Source of the DNA: Brachybacterium vulturis
Lineage (GTDB): Bacteria; Actinomycetota; Actinomycetes; Actinomycetales; Dermabacteraceae
NCBI RefSeq assembly: GCF_002407185.1
Contig: NZ_CP023563.1
Span: 2,480,001-2,544,000 of the forward strand
Direction of reading: 5' to 3'
Length of the DNA: 64,000 nt
Below, piece by piece: positions 34,151 to 42,856 of this stretch. The position numbers and the translations under genes were made by a program. Every line of letters starts with the position of its first letter. The first letter of the stretch is position 1. Under the pieces are notes generated by a model that worked only from the letters and a program-made list of their open reading frames with translations, was not told the origin of the DNA and did no database searches.

Positions 34151-34926
34151 CTACGATCCGAGGGTGAGCGGCTGCGGCGTGGAACAGCAGGCGTTGGCGG
34201 GGGCAGGGGTGCAGCAGGAGTCACTGGTCGGCGCGGGGGGCGTCGCAGCTGCCGCCGAGGTCGGTGGTGCACACGCCGGTCTCGGGCAGTTCGAGGTGGA
34301 CCGCGCCTGCTGCTTCGCGGTCTCCGTCCAGGGCTGCCGCGATGGAGCGGACCTGTTCGTAGCCGGTGGCCATGAGGAAGGTAGGGGCGCGCCTGTAGCT
34401 CTTCGTCCCGACGATGTAGAAGTGTTCCTCCGGGTGGTCCAGGACGCGCTCCCCGTGGGGCTCGACGGATCCACAGGAGTGGAACTCGGGGTCGATGAGC
34501 GGGCCAAGCTGTGCGGGTGCCTCGACCGCCGGGTCCAAGGTCAGGCGGAGCTCAGCGAGCATGCCGAGATCGGGGTGGAACCCGGTGGCCGGCACCAGCA
34601 CATCGACGCTCACCTCTCGCTCCCCCTCCGGGGTCACAGCGTGAACGGTCAACGCGTCGTCGACGCTGAAGCGGGTAGTGGTGAACGAGGTGAGGACTTC
34701 GATGCGTCCGGAGTCGACCGACGCGCGCAGTCGGGTGCCGAGTGCCCCGCGTGCTGCGAGCTCGTCCTGCTCTCCGCCGCCGTAGACGCGAGTGAGGTCT
34801 GCGGTGCGGACGGCCCAGATGATCGTGGTGGCAGCGTCCAGCTCTGCGAGGTCCAGCAGGGTGTTCCCGGCCGAATGGCCGGCACCCATCATCATGACGC
34901 GCTTGCCGGCGTTCGCGATCACGGCC
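34151..34926 (-). pseudogene. truncated, frameshifted FAD/NAD(P) oxidoreductase
   Basis: About 255 residues of the C-terminal half of a flavin-dependent oxidoreductase of the kind found in actinobacterial arsenic operons. It has a second nucleotide-binding motif (VMMMGAGHSAGNTLLDLAEL), VLVPATGFHPDLGM, and then VCTTDLGGSCDAP. The N-terminal FAD half is missing, replaced by unrelated repeats beyond about 34930. A six-C run near 34235 shifts the frame; on the other side it continues as a cysteine-rich tail (SDSCCTPAPANACCSTP) ending at 34151. It is not expected to be active. Confidence 0.65.
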
Positions 34927-35640
34927 CTGCACGTTGTGCAGCCCACTGACCGACCCTCGGAGAAACGTCGTATCAGAGTGCCCCGGGTATCGGGCGGCAC
35001 CGTTCGCCTGTGCTCTAGTCCCCAATGGGTGAGGCTCGTAGTTCGGGGTAGCCGCCCCATCTCAGATTGGTGCGCGCGGCATGTCTGACGGCGGTGTTGA
35101 TGTTGGGCCTGGGCGACAGCCCGAGCGGTGGACCGGTAGACGCTTCTGATCGAACGAGCCGAAGACCCGAACGGAGCCGGCGCCATAGGAAGGGGTCGCT
35201 CAGCCTTCCCTCCCCGTCCGACTCGCCCCGTCGTCCGTCCTCGCTGGTGCTCGTCCGTCCTTGGTGCTCGCTGTCCGGTCCGGTCGGTTCGCTCCCTGTC
35301 GGGGCTTCGCCCCTCGGTGGTGTCCGTCGTGGTTGTCGTTGCGGTGTCGGTGCGCTGCGCGCGCGTGACGCACCCGTCGCGCCGACTGGCCGCTGCACCT
35401 CGGTACGCAACCTGTGCGCCGTCTGGTCGGAGTCTGCGGTGCGTAAACAGGATGCGGCTCTCGCTACGCTCCCGTCGCGTCAGCTGTCTGCTGCGCGCAG
35501 CGCTGATCATGCACGCTCTGCCCCGTGGTCTCCTCGTGCTCGGTGGATCCTCTGTTCCATGCGTCCCGCACTGTGTTCGTCGATGCTGGCCGGGGCGGTG
35601 CGTCTGCTCGTACTTCGTACTTCGCAACTGGCTGCGTCCG

Positions 35641-35708
35641 ACTACTCGCACTTCGTACCCCGCAACGCTTCGCGACTACTCGCACTTCATACTTTGCAAC
35701 GCTTCGCG
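35641..35708. repeat. 34-bp tandem repeat, two copies
   Basis: Copies at 35641-35674 and 35675-35708 share ACTACTCGCACTTC and GCAACGCTTCGCG and differ at four positions in the middle. Confidence 0.85.
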
Positions 35709-35739
35709 TGTCGTGGTCGTCGCGGCGGCGGTGCCTCCC

Positions 35740-35747
35740 CGCCCACT
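35740..35747 (+). promoter_or_regulatory. CGCCCACT box 13 (orphan)
   Basis: In the full form CCCCGCCCACTTCGCGG but with no recognised gene within 600 nt downstream. It could drive a non-coding RNA through the repeat block, or be a relic of a lost gene. Confidence 0.5.
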
Positions 35748-36055
35748 TCGCGGAGTGTCGATCCCGTCGGCCTCGTCGAGAGGCGTCCGGGATCTTCGGA
35801 TGCACCTGCAGCGTGATCGGCTTCCCGCTGCGCGGTGCGTGCGCTACGCGCTCGTTGCGTTGCGCGAGACGCGATGTGTGGCGGAGTTCGGTGTGGACGG
35901 CGTGGACGGGCTCCTCGCGGCTCGACTCGTTGCGCGTAACGCTGCGATCGTTGCGCGGTACGCACACGCTCCGCTCGCGGAGCATTTGCCGGGAGCAGCC
36001 CGTGATGAGTGCGGAGCGTGAATGGACACGAAGCGGCTCTCGGGCGCAGCCCGAT

Positions 36056-36092
36056 GCGAAGTACGAAGCAAGAGTCGACGCGAAGCGTTGCG
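36056..36092. repeat. inverted partial copy of the 34-bp repeat
   Basis: Read on the minus strand it contains CGCAACGCTTCGCG followed by a diverged version of the other half (CTTCGTACTTCGC). It lies about 350 nt from the tandem copies and could pair with them. Confidence 0.7.
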
Positions 36093-36402
36093 CAGCGCGA
36101 AGCGCAAGCAGTCCCCGCCGGATCGGATGACCTCACAAGGAACGCTGAATCGACCACCCCGAAAGGCGAAGCCGAAGGAACACAGGGGTCGATACGAAGA
36201 CGAGGTCATACGACTGGACGCACCACGATTCCCGCGGCGAAGCCGCATCGTGGACACAGCGCGTACAGGGCGGGGACACCGGGTCTGGATCGAGCGGCGG
36301 ACGCCGAGGTCAGCCGTGGTCCAGAATGCGAGACGTGCAGGTCGTCCTGTGAGACCCGGTCTCCACAGGGTTCTCGACGCGCTCCTTCGCATATGTGAGG
36401 GC

Positions 36403-38946
36403 ATGAGCAGACACACCGTGATCCGCCGGGTGACGCGAGCATCCGGAGGCCAGAACAGTCCCGAACTGGTCGCGACCCGTATGCGCTCCTTCGCGTCCTC
36501 GCTCAGCCCCCGCACCGCCGCCACCTTCCTGGCCGTGATGACCACCGAAGGACTGGAGAACTACCTCGTCACGCCCGACACCGACAGCATGAACAAGGCC
36601 GCGCTGTCGGCAGCGCACGCCGTCACCGGGAAGCTGGCCTACGCCGAGGAACTGCCCGACCTGCACGACGCGTCGGCGATGGGGCACCTGTTCTTCCGGC
36701 CCGGCGGTACGCGCGCCTCGACGACGCAGACCGGCAAGGATCCGTTCTCGATGGCGGCCTCGCTGGCGGACATGCCGACCGGCTCCTGGGTGGCGATCAC
36801 GATGCGCGCCCCGCACCGGGGTCTGGTTCGCCACGAGGACCGCGCCTGGGACCGATGGATCAAGGGCAGGATCGTCGGCGGCACCCACCACTCGCTGGAA
36901 CCCAACGGCGTCATCGCGCACGTCGCCGCCGCATCCACCTCACGCACCAGCGTCGATTCTCTGCTGCGACAGGTGGCCGGGGATATGCACGGTTTCGACC
37001 TCGAGACTCGCAACGTGTCCTTCCCCCGACGCTGGGTGATCGCCCAGCTCCTCGCCGCGGCCGTGGCGCTGCTCGTGGCGGGCATCAGCACGCGCATCGC
37101 CGCACCCGCGATCAGCACCGCCATCCCGCCGGACGTCACCACCCAGGTCGGCACCGCCGTGATGATCCTCGCCGTCGCCCCGGTGCTTGCGATGCTCGCC
37201 TACATCGTGTGGGGCCGGCGATACCAGGCGCGCTTCCGTGAGGGCAGGTTCCCGCTCCCCCGCCGCCGCTGGGCGCTGCGCACGAAACCACCCACTCAGG
37301 GCAACGACGTCGGCCGGGCGGAGTCGGCCGACGACTTCTCCACGCCCGGGGCGAAGAAGCGAAACGCCGGCCCAGGTGACTACCCGCTGGATCGCGGCTC
37401 GTTCAAGCTCGGTGCACTCCTGCCGGTCGGTGCTCTCGCCCCCGCATCGGGGTCGGCATCGGGCACCTCGGAGACCGGCGACCGGCACGCCCCCGCCCCG
37501 TTGCTGCGTCGGATCGGGCCGGTGATCGGACTGGATGCGCTCGGTCAGATGGTGCGGCTGTCGGCGAGGGACCTGTGGGCCGGGATCGCCGTGTTCGGCA
37601 AGCCCCGCTCGGGCAAGTCCTACCTGCTGCGGTCGCTGTTCGCGTTCCTCATGATGGACCAGCAGCCACTGCCCCGCGGCGAGTCGGAGTCTGTCGAGCA
37701 GTCCGAGTCGATGCTCGGCGAGCAGGGTGCCATCATCGCATTCGAGTCGAAGTCGGGTCAGGACGCCGCCGAGTATCAGGCATGGGCGAAGACGCTGGGG
37801 AAGAAGAAGGTCCACGTGTTCGACCTCGCTGACCCCGATGGGGCACGCATCGACATGTTCTCCACCGGCGCCGCCCCGACCGATAGGGCCGCGAAGTTCG
37901 TCGACACGATGATCTACCACTGGGGGCCGGAGTCCATCGGCGCCGCCTCGGCTAAGACGCTGCGGGGCGTGTTCACCACCGCACTCGGCATCCCCACCGC
38001 CGTGCTGGAGGACGCGATCGCCACGCACCCGGACGCGCCGATGCCGGCCCCGGTGGCGACACCCATGTCGATCGCGCACGCGCTGCTGGGCGGCTACGGT
38101 GACGAGTTCGGCGTGCACCTGGCCGAGACCATCCGCCGCCACCTGTCAGACGTGAAGGCCGGACGGACCGGCGGCGACCGGGAGACGATCGAGATCGCCG
38201 TCGGCGGGCTGTCGGAGTTGTACGGTCCCACCGTGAAGCCGGCTGCCCGGATCGGTCTGCAGAAGGCACCTTCGTCGAAGGTGGAGGTGTTGATGCTCGC
38301 CCCGCACTGGTGGCGCACCGACGGCCGCGTCGCTTCCTTCGCCGAGATCCTGCGACGCCATCTGCGCATCGTGATCAACTCCGGCGCCACATCCACTGCC
38401 AGCGGTGCCAGCGATGACAACCTGCGCCTGCCCGCGGCAGTCGGTGACGCACTCAGCGGCATGCTGTTGTACTCGCTACGCGAGGCGACCCAGGACGTCT
38501 GCGCCGGATGGGAGGACCAGGGACGCTACGTCGCGATCATCTCCGACGAGCTCTCTCGCGTCGCCAAGAACTCCCCTGACGTGATCGAGTGGACTCGCAT
38601 GCAGGGCCGTTCCTTCGGCGTCATCCCGATCTTCGCCACGCAGGAGCCGGAGCAGCTTTCCGAGGACGTCCGCCGCACGATGTTCTCGCTGTCGACGGTG
38701 ATTTCCTACGCGCAGGAGAACTCGGACGTCGCCTCCCAGATCGCGAAAGATTTCACCGGCGGGGCGACCGAAGGGTTCGAGGTGGTCCACCCCAAGGAGG
38801 TGATGGACCTGGCGCGCTACATGACGCTGGTGCGCACCGTCGTCGACCAGCAACGGCTGAACGTGTTCACCGCCAAGATCCACCCGTTCGAGGACGACCG
38901 CGACGCGTTCCGCGACACCGTCTACCCGCCCGAGACGGAGCAGTGA
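36403..38946 (+). CDS. VirD4/TraG-like coupling ATPase
   Basis: An 847-residue protein with two membrane helices at about 205-270 (QLLAAAVALLVAGIST, AVMILAVAPVLAMLAYIVW). An ATPase domain carries Walker A GKPRSGKS (about 399) and a Walker B-like AIISDELSR (about 712), followed by IPIFATQEPEQL, as in coupling proteins that feed DNA to a conjugative channel. The ATG at 36403 is chosen because conserved, normal-composition coding begins there; the frame upstream runs through repeats. CTCCTTCGCATATG lies 7 nt before the ATG and recurs before the gene at 57633. Confidence 0.82.
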   Translation: MSRHTVIRRVTRASGGQNSPELVATRMRSFASSLSPRTAATFLAVMTTEGLENYLVTPDTDSMNKAALSAAHAVTGKLAYAEELPDLHDASAMGHLFFRPGGTRASTTQTGKDPFSMAASLADMPTGSWVAITMRAPHRGLVRHEDRAWDRWIKGRIVGGTHHSLEPNGVIAHVAAASTSRTSVDSLLRQVAGDMHGFDLETRNVSFPRRWVIAQLLAAAVALLVAGISTRIAAPAISTAIPPDVTTQVGTAVMILAVAPVLAMLAYIVWGRRYQARFREGRFPLPRRRWALRTKPPTQGNDVGRAESADDFSTPGAKKRNAGPGDYPLDRGSFKLGALLPVGALAPASGSASGTSETGDRHAPAPLLRRIGPVIGLDALGQMVRLSARDLWAGIAVFGKPRSGKSYLLRSLFAFLMMDQQPLPRGESESVEQSESMLGEQGAIIAFESKSGQDAAEYQAWAKTLGKKKVHVFDLADPDGARIDMFSTGAAPTDRAAKFVDTMIYHWGPESIGAASAKTLRGVFTTALGIPTAVLEDAIATHPDAPMPAPVATPMSIAHALLGGYGDEFGVHLAETIRRHLSDVKAGRTGGDRETIEIAVGGLSELYGPTVKPAARIGLQKAPSSKVEVLMLAPHWWRTDGRVASFAEILRRHLRIVINSGATSTASGASDDNLRLPAAVGDALSGMLLYSLREATQDVCAGWEDQGRYVAIISDELSRVAKNSPDVIEWTRMQGRSFGVIPIFATQEPEQLSEDVRRTMFSLSTVISYAQENSDVASQIAKDFTGGATEGFEVVHPKEVMDLARYMTLVRTVVDQQRLNVFTAKIHPFEDDRDAFRDTVYPPETEQ

Positions 38947-40364
38947 TCACCGTGTCCACAATCCATGCTCTGGCCGATCTTCCCTCGCGCAACGAGACCG
39001 GCGCGTACCGCGGCGCCGACCGCGCGGACCCGTACTGGGCAGGCATGTTACCCACCGGCATCTCCGACGGGTGGGTCAACGCATCCCAGTACCGGTCCGC
39101 GTCACCGGACCAGAAGCGATGGTCCGGCGTCCCGGCCAGCTTCGTGATGGACCAGTCCGAGGCGCGGGCGCAGATGCGCACCAACCGTCACCGCGCCTCC
39201 ATCCTCGGCGCCCTCGGCGCCGCTTCCACGTGGCGGACCGTCACCCGCGAGCAGCTCGCCGCCATCACCGGATCGGCTGTCATGGCGGGCACCTACCCGA
39301 AGTCACTGTCGGCACCGTTCTCCGCCGGTCTGCTGGCCCACGGTTACGTCTCCGCCGGGTTCAATCGTCTGGCCCCGGCTAGGGAGCGGATGAGCATGTG
39401 GGCCGTCGGCGACCAGATCGCCACCTACACCCGGCACCGCAGAGCACTCACGTTCGCCGAACATGTCGCGGTCACCGGCGGGCAGGGCTGGGACAGCGAG
39501 CACCGCTTCGACCGCCACAACGTGCTCACCACCGAGCTCGCCTTGCGGGCCGCGGAGTACTGCGACGTGGCGACGGTGCTCGGGGAGAAGCAGATGGGCC
39601 TGACTGCGATGCTGGCCGCTGCCGGGCTGAGCACCGCGCAGTCGGATCTGGGCCGCAAGCCGGACGCTGGGATCGTGCGCCGCGACGGGTTGGTGATCGC
39701 GGTCGAGACCACCGCCTCGGTCGGCAAGGGCTTCCGCGGCAAGATCGCCAAGTGGGCCCAGATCCTGCAGCGCCACCCCACCTACGAGCTGCCCATGGTC
39801 GTGCTCGTCGTGGACGCGTCCACCCCGTCGCAGGCCACCAGTGCGTCCGCGAAGAACTCCACCGACGCCGAGATCCAGGCGGCGATCCGCGAAGCCGTCC
39901 GCGACTTCCCCGGCACGGCGCTGAACCGCACTGCCGACCGCCTCGGCATGGTCTCCTGGTCCGACTGGTTCCCGGCACCCCACGAAGCCACCACGGACTT
40001 CCTCGACCTGACCGCGTCGTTCCTCGCCCGTGGACAGGACCGTGACGCGGATGGCTGGCTGATGGTGCGGCTGCTCGATCCCGACGAGGTCCCCTACCGC
40101 GAAGGCAGTGCGGACGCCGGCGAGGTGATCGCGACGAACGCGCGGCTGCTGGCCGGCACCCCGCACTGGCTCCGGTCCGGCACTGTCCCCCGCACCGACC
40201 AGTACCTGGTCGACCAGGTCGACACCAGCGGCGTCGACGCGCTGGTGGATCCGTCCGTACCAGACCGGATGACCGGCCCCGGGTTCACCCAGTCCGTCGC
40301 CGGTCGCAAATGGCGGCACCTTGTCGACCTGGGTGATATCGCGGCGGACCACGTCGCGTCGTGA
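38943..40364 (+). CDS. replication-relaxation-like transfer protein
   Basis: A 473-residue soluble protein that overlaps the coupling ATPase gene by 4 nt. A winged-helix-like part (ASTWRTVTREQLAAITG) precedes a nuclease-fold-like segment (LGRKPDAGIVRRDGLVIAVETTASVGKGFRGKIAKW). This is the pattern of actinobacterial replication-relaxation proteins, which sit next to transfer ATPases. No tyrosine-type relaxase motif is evident. The start may be the GTG at 38943 or the GTG at 38952. It may process DNA or act as a transfer accessory. Confidence 0.6.
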   Translation: MITVSTIHALADLPSRNETGAYRGADRADPYWAGMLPTGISDGWVNASQYRSASPDQKRWSGVPASFVMDQSEARAQMRTNRHRASILGALGAASTWRTVTREQLAAITGSAVMAGTYPKSLSAPFSAGLLAHGYVSAGFNRLAPARERMSMWAVGDQIATYTRHRRALTFAEHVAVTGGQGWDSEHRFDRHNVLTTELALRAAEYCDVATVLGEKQMGLTAMLAAAGLSTAQSDLGRKPDAGIVRRDGLVIAVETTASVGKGFRGKIAKWAQILQRHPTYELPMVVLVVDASTPSQATSASAKNSTDAEIQAAIREAVRDFPGTALNRTADRLGMVSWSDWFPAPHEATTDFLDLTASFLARGQDRDADGWLMVRLLDPDEVPYREGSADAGEVIATNARLLAGTPHWLRSGTVPRTDQYLVDQVDTSGVDALVDPSVPDRMTGPGFTQSVAGRKWRHLVDLGDIAADHVAS

Positions 40365-40444
40365 GGAAACTCCGGACGCTCCGGCTCGGGCCTCGGTTGC
40401 CCCGATGTCGACTCCGCTTCCGGTCGAGCCTGCACACTGGGAGC

Positions 40445-41362
40445 ATGCGCTACTGGTGGGCAAGCCAAGGGAGGAACTATCAGCACGCCGCTTCGCAGAG
40501 GAGATTGTGGACGTGTCCACCCGCGAATGGAGGCTCACTTCGTAGCCGTGAACTGATCAAGGAGCTCACCCCGGGCGACCTGGTGTTCCACTACGCCAAT
40601 AAGGAGCTCCGCGTCCTCAGCGAGGTCACGGCGTCCTGGGTCCCGTGGCAGCGACCAGAAAACCACCCCCCGAAACCCGGTGAGCACGACGACGGCTGGC
40701 TGGTGACGACCGATCCGTGGTACATGAACCTCGAAATCCCACTCGGGGTACTCCAGGAGGTCCTCGAACACGGTTCGCCCAGCCCGCTCAATAAGAACGG
40801 GATGCCGGTGCGCAAGTTCCTGTCCGAGCTGAATCCTGGCGATGCAGCCTTGCTGCTCTCGCTGATCGGTGCCGAGGCTGACCGTTCCGAGACGCAGGCC
40901 GAGCCGGACCAAGACCGAGTCTGGTCAGGAGGAACCACCTCGGCACTGCGCGAGAAGCTGGCACGCAGTGAGCAAGCAGCGCTTCGCGGGCACCTGCTCG
41001 CCGGAGCAACACACGGGACCTGCAACCTGTGCGGGCGAGACCTGCCCTCGGAGTTGCTCGTGGCCGCACACATCGTCCCCCGCCACCGGCTGACCGACGA
41101 CGAGCGCCGGGAACTGTCGCGCATCGCGATGCTTGCCTGCGCCCTCGGCTGCGACGCCCTGTTCGAGCACGGCTACATCGCCGTCGACACCACCGGTACC
41201 GTACGGGACTTCACCGGTTCCGGGTCCCTGGACGCCTCCGTGCATGCGAAGGACATCGCAGGCCAGCGCTGCGATGCCCACACTCCCGCGACCGCGGGCA
41301 GATTCGCGGAGCACTACGCACAGGCACAGTACCGAAGGCAGGAGAGTTCACCGCCTCGCTGA
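40445..41362 (+). CDS. EVE-HNH fusion, predicted modification-dependent endonuclease
   Basis: A 305-residue protein. Residues 1-120 are an EVE domain (MRYWWASQGRNYQ, ELTPGDLVFHYANKEL, ASWVPWQRP), a base-flipping reader of modified cytosine. Residues 190-290 are an HNH nuclease with CNLCG...LLVAAHIVPRHR and a late Cys-x-x-x-Cys-like segment. EVE-HNH fusions are thought to cut modified DNA such as that of phages. The start at 40445 is fixed by the conserved YWW motif. Confidence 0.82.
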   Translation: MRYWWASQGRNYQHAASQRRLWTCPPANGGSLRSRELIKELTPGDLVFHYANKELRVLSEVTASWVPWQRPENHPPKPGEHDDGWLVTTDPWYMNLEIPLGVLQEVLEHGSPSPLNKNGMPVRKFLSELNPGDAALLLSLIGAEADRSETQAEPDQDRVWSGGTTSALREKLARSEQAALRGHLLAGATHGTCNLCGRDLPSELLVAAHIVPRHRLTDDERRELSRIAMLACALGCDALFEHGYIAVDTTGTVRDFTGSGSLDASVHAKDIAGQRCDAHTPATAGRFAEHYAQAQYRRQESSPPR

Positions 41363-41408
41363 TGGCCGAGACCGCACGGACGCTCACGCCGGACCCTGGT
41401 CCGTTCGC

Positions 41409-41416
41409 CGCCCACT
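41409..41416 (+). promoter_or_regulatory. CGCCCACT box 14
   Basis: Lies 42 nt before the tagged gene at 41459. CCCACTTCCCACGGTGGGACC contains both the possible hairpin and the GGGACC element. Confidence 0.72.
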
Positions 41417-41458
41417 TCCCACGGTGGGACCGTCAGCGAGAGGAGTGGGGCAACCGCC

Positions 41459-42088
41459 ATGAGCATCACGCGGAAGAGAGATACCGGGGAGGCCGGCAAC
41501 CAGGGACAGTTCGGGTCCACGCCCCGGGGCGAGGCTGACGTGGACGTTCCCGGAGCTGCGACCGCTGAGACCTTCGAGCCGAGTACTCAGGGCCAGCGCA
41601 TCCATCCCGGCGCGACGGTCGAGTCCAACTTCCTCGACGAGTCCGTCGTGGTCGACAAGCACGCTCGAGTATTCCCGGCGGCCACCGCCGGGCCAGGTTC
41701 ACGTATCGGGGAAGGGGCCGTGCTCGGCGCCCGCAGCAACTGCGGTGCCGAGCTCTTGATGGCTCCGGCGTCTACCCTGGCCTCTCTCACCAAGAGCGGG
41801 AACCGCGTACGCCTTGGCGAAGGGGCATGGGTCCGAGACCGGGCCCGACTCGGGAATGACGTGACCCTCGGTGACGGTGCCGTGGTCGGGGACCGGGCTC
41901 GGGTTGGTAACGACGTGACCGTCGGTAGCGGATCGGTGATCGGTGAGAGGTCCGCGATTGGTGACGGCGTGCGGATCGATCCTGACCTCGAGGTCCGCCC
42001 CGATTCCCAGATCGAGTCCGGTGAGCACGTGACGATCGACCATCCCTGCGCCACGGCCAGACGGCCGCCAGAGGTTTTCGACGACTGA
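41459..42088 (+). CDS. short left-handed beta-helix protein with N-terminal tag
   Basis: A 209-residue protein. The tag (MSITRKRDTGEAGNQGQFG, then RGEADVDV) is followed by about 25 hexapeptide repeats (GNDVTLGDGAVVGDRARVGNDVTVG) and an acidic tail. It is a short relative of the 15346 protein, 25 kb away and on the other strand. It has no acyltransferase residues. Structural, adhesive or DNA-mimic roles are all possible. Confidence 0.78.
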   Translation: MSITRKRDTGEAGNQGQFGSTPRGEADVDVPGAATAETFEPSTQGQRIHPGATVESNFLDESVVVDKHARVFPAATAGPGSRIGEGAVLGARSNCGAELLMAPASTLASLTKSGNRVRLGEGAWVRDRARLGNDVTLGDGAVVGDRARVGNDVTVGSGSVIGERSAIGDGVRIDPDLEVRPDSQIESGEHVTIDHPCATARRPPEVFDD

Positions 42089-42110
42089 GTCCCACGACAG
42101 TGCTCTCCCG

Positions 42111-42118
42111 CCCACTTG
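42111..42118 (+). promoter_or_regulatory. CGCCCACT box 15
   Basis: Lies 36 nt before the small membrane protein at 42155, in the form CCCGCCCACTTG. Confidence 0.72.
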
Positions 42119-42154
42119 CCTGGTCGACGGTGTATCCGAGGAGAGGTGGAGACG

Positions 42155-42295
42155 ATGGGACTGGGGCGTGGGCCACGGTTCGAGAAGGATTCTGAGGACC
42201 TGATCGAGGCGCTCAGCAGCACCGGGGTGAGGGTCGGGCTGTTCGTGCTGGTGCTGCTGGTCGGCGGCTCGATCCTGGTCGGGATCCTCTGGTGA
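42155..42295 (+). CDS. 46-residue single-pass membrane protein
   Basis: MGLGRGPRFEKDSEDLIEAL leads into one hydrophobic helix (VGLFVLVLLVGGSILVGILW) that ends the protein. GAGAGGTGGAG precedes the ATG. Its stop overlaps the GTG of the next gene, which argues that it is translated. It is a likely small subunit of the transfer channel. Confidence 0.7.
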   Translation: MGLGRGPRFEKDSEDLIEALSSTGVRVGLFVLVLLVGGSILVGILW

Positions 42296-42843
42296 GCGGC
42301 ACCGTGTACGGGACCGCCGGCGGGTCGGTCGAGGAACTCGGCACCGACGCCGCCCGGACAGGACGTGCGGGCGAGGAGTCGACCGGTCTGGTGCTGGACC
42401 GGATCACGGTCGAGTCGCAGCGGGATGTGTGGCACGACCTGGACGTCCCCGCCCGCGGAATCGTGGCGAACATCGACCACATCGTCACCGGCGGCACCGT
42501 CGCGCTGATCATCGACGCGAAACGGTGGAAGCCAGGCCTGTACTGGACGCTGGACGGGACCTCGTTCCGGTGGCTGTCGAAGGTTGAGCACGCCGACCGG
42601 TTCACGATGACGATGATTCAGCAGCGCATCGCCGCCCGCATCCCCCGGGCCCTGGTCCGGCGGCCCGTGGTGTCGATCGAGACCTCCCGTGACGGATGGC
42701 TGAGCACGACCTTCCTGCACATCCCCGGGGCTGACGCGATCCACGCCGGGGCCCTGCTCCGCCGGGTGCGGTCCCGCGTCCCGGATGAGCCCACCGATCC
42801 CGATCTCGTGGCGGCCCTGTTCCCGCTGTTGCGTTCACACTGA
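42292..42843 (+). CDS. NERD-domain protein
   Basis: A 183-residue soluble protein with a nuclease-related NERD domain: GEESTGLVLDRITVES, WHDLDVP, NIDHIVTGGTVALIIDAKRWKPG. The D...D-x-K catalytic core is present. NERD proteins accompany transfer and DNA-processing genes. The GTG overlaps the preceding stop by 4 nt. Confidence 0.8.
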   Translation: MSGTVYGTAGGSVEELGTDAARTGRAGEESTGLVLDRITVESQRDVWHDLDVPARGIVANIDHIVTGGTVALIIDAKRWKPGLYWTLDGTSFRWLSKVEHADRFTMTMIQQRIAARIPRALVRRPVVSIETSRDGWLSTTFLHIPGADAIHAGALLRRVRSRVPDEPTDPDLVAALFPLLRSH

Positions 42844-42856
42844 GAAGGAACCAAGG

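Larger units (their letters stand above)
34927..36402. other. non-coding repeat-rich region, candidate transfer origin
   Basis: Nearly 1.5 kb without a convincing gene. The first part is rich in CTTCGC and GCGCG words on the plus strand and the last part in GCGAAG, so it behaves as a large imperfect inverted repeat. It contains a 34-bp tandem repeat, an inverted partial copy of it, and one CGCCCACT box with no gene after it. It lies immediately upstream of the VirD4/TraG-like gene, the usual neighbourhood of an origin of transfer. Open frames here are repetitive artefacts. Confidence 0.5.

Noticed and set aside
35067..36157. Several overlapping open frames in the repeat block
   Set aside because: They are repetitive translations of CTTCGC/GCGAAG words on both strands with no ribosome sites or conserved features.
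38943..40364. Calling this protein the relaxase
   Set aside because: No three-histidine motif or catalytic tyrosine context is visible; replication-relaxation-like is the safer label.
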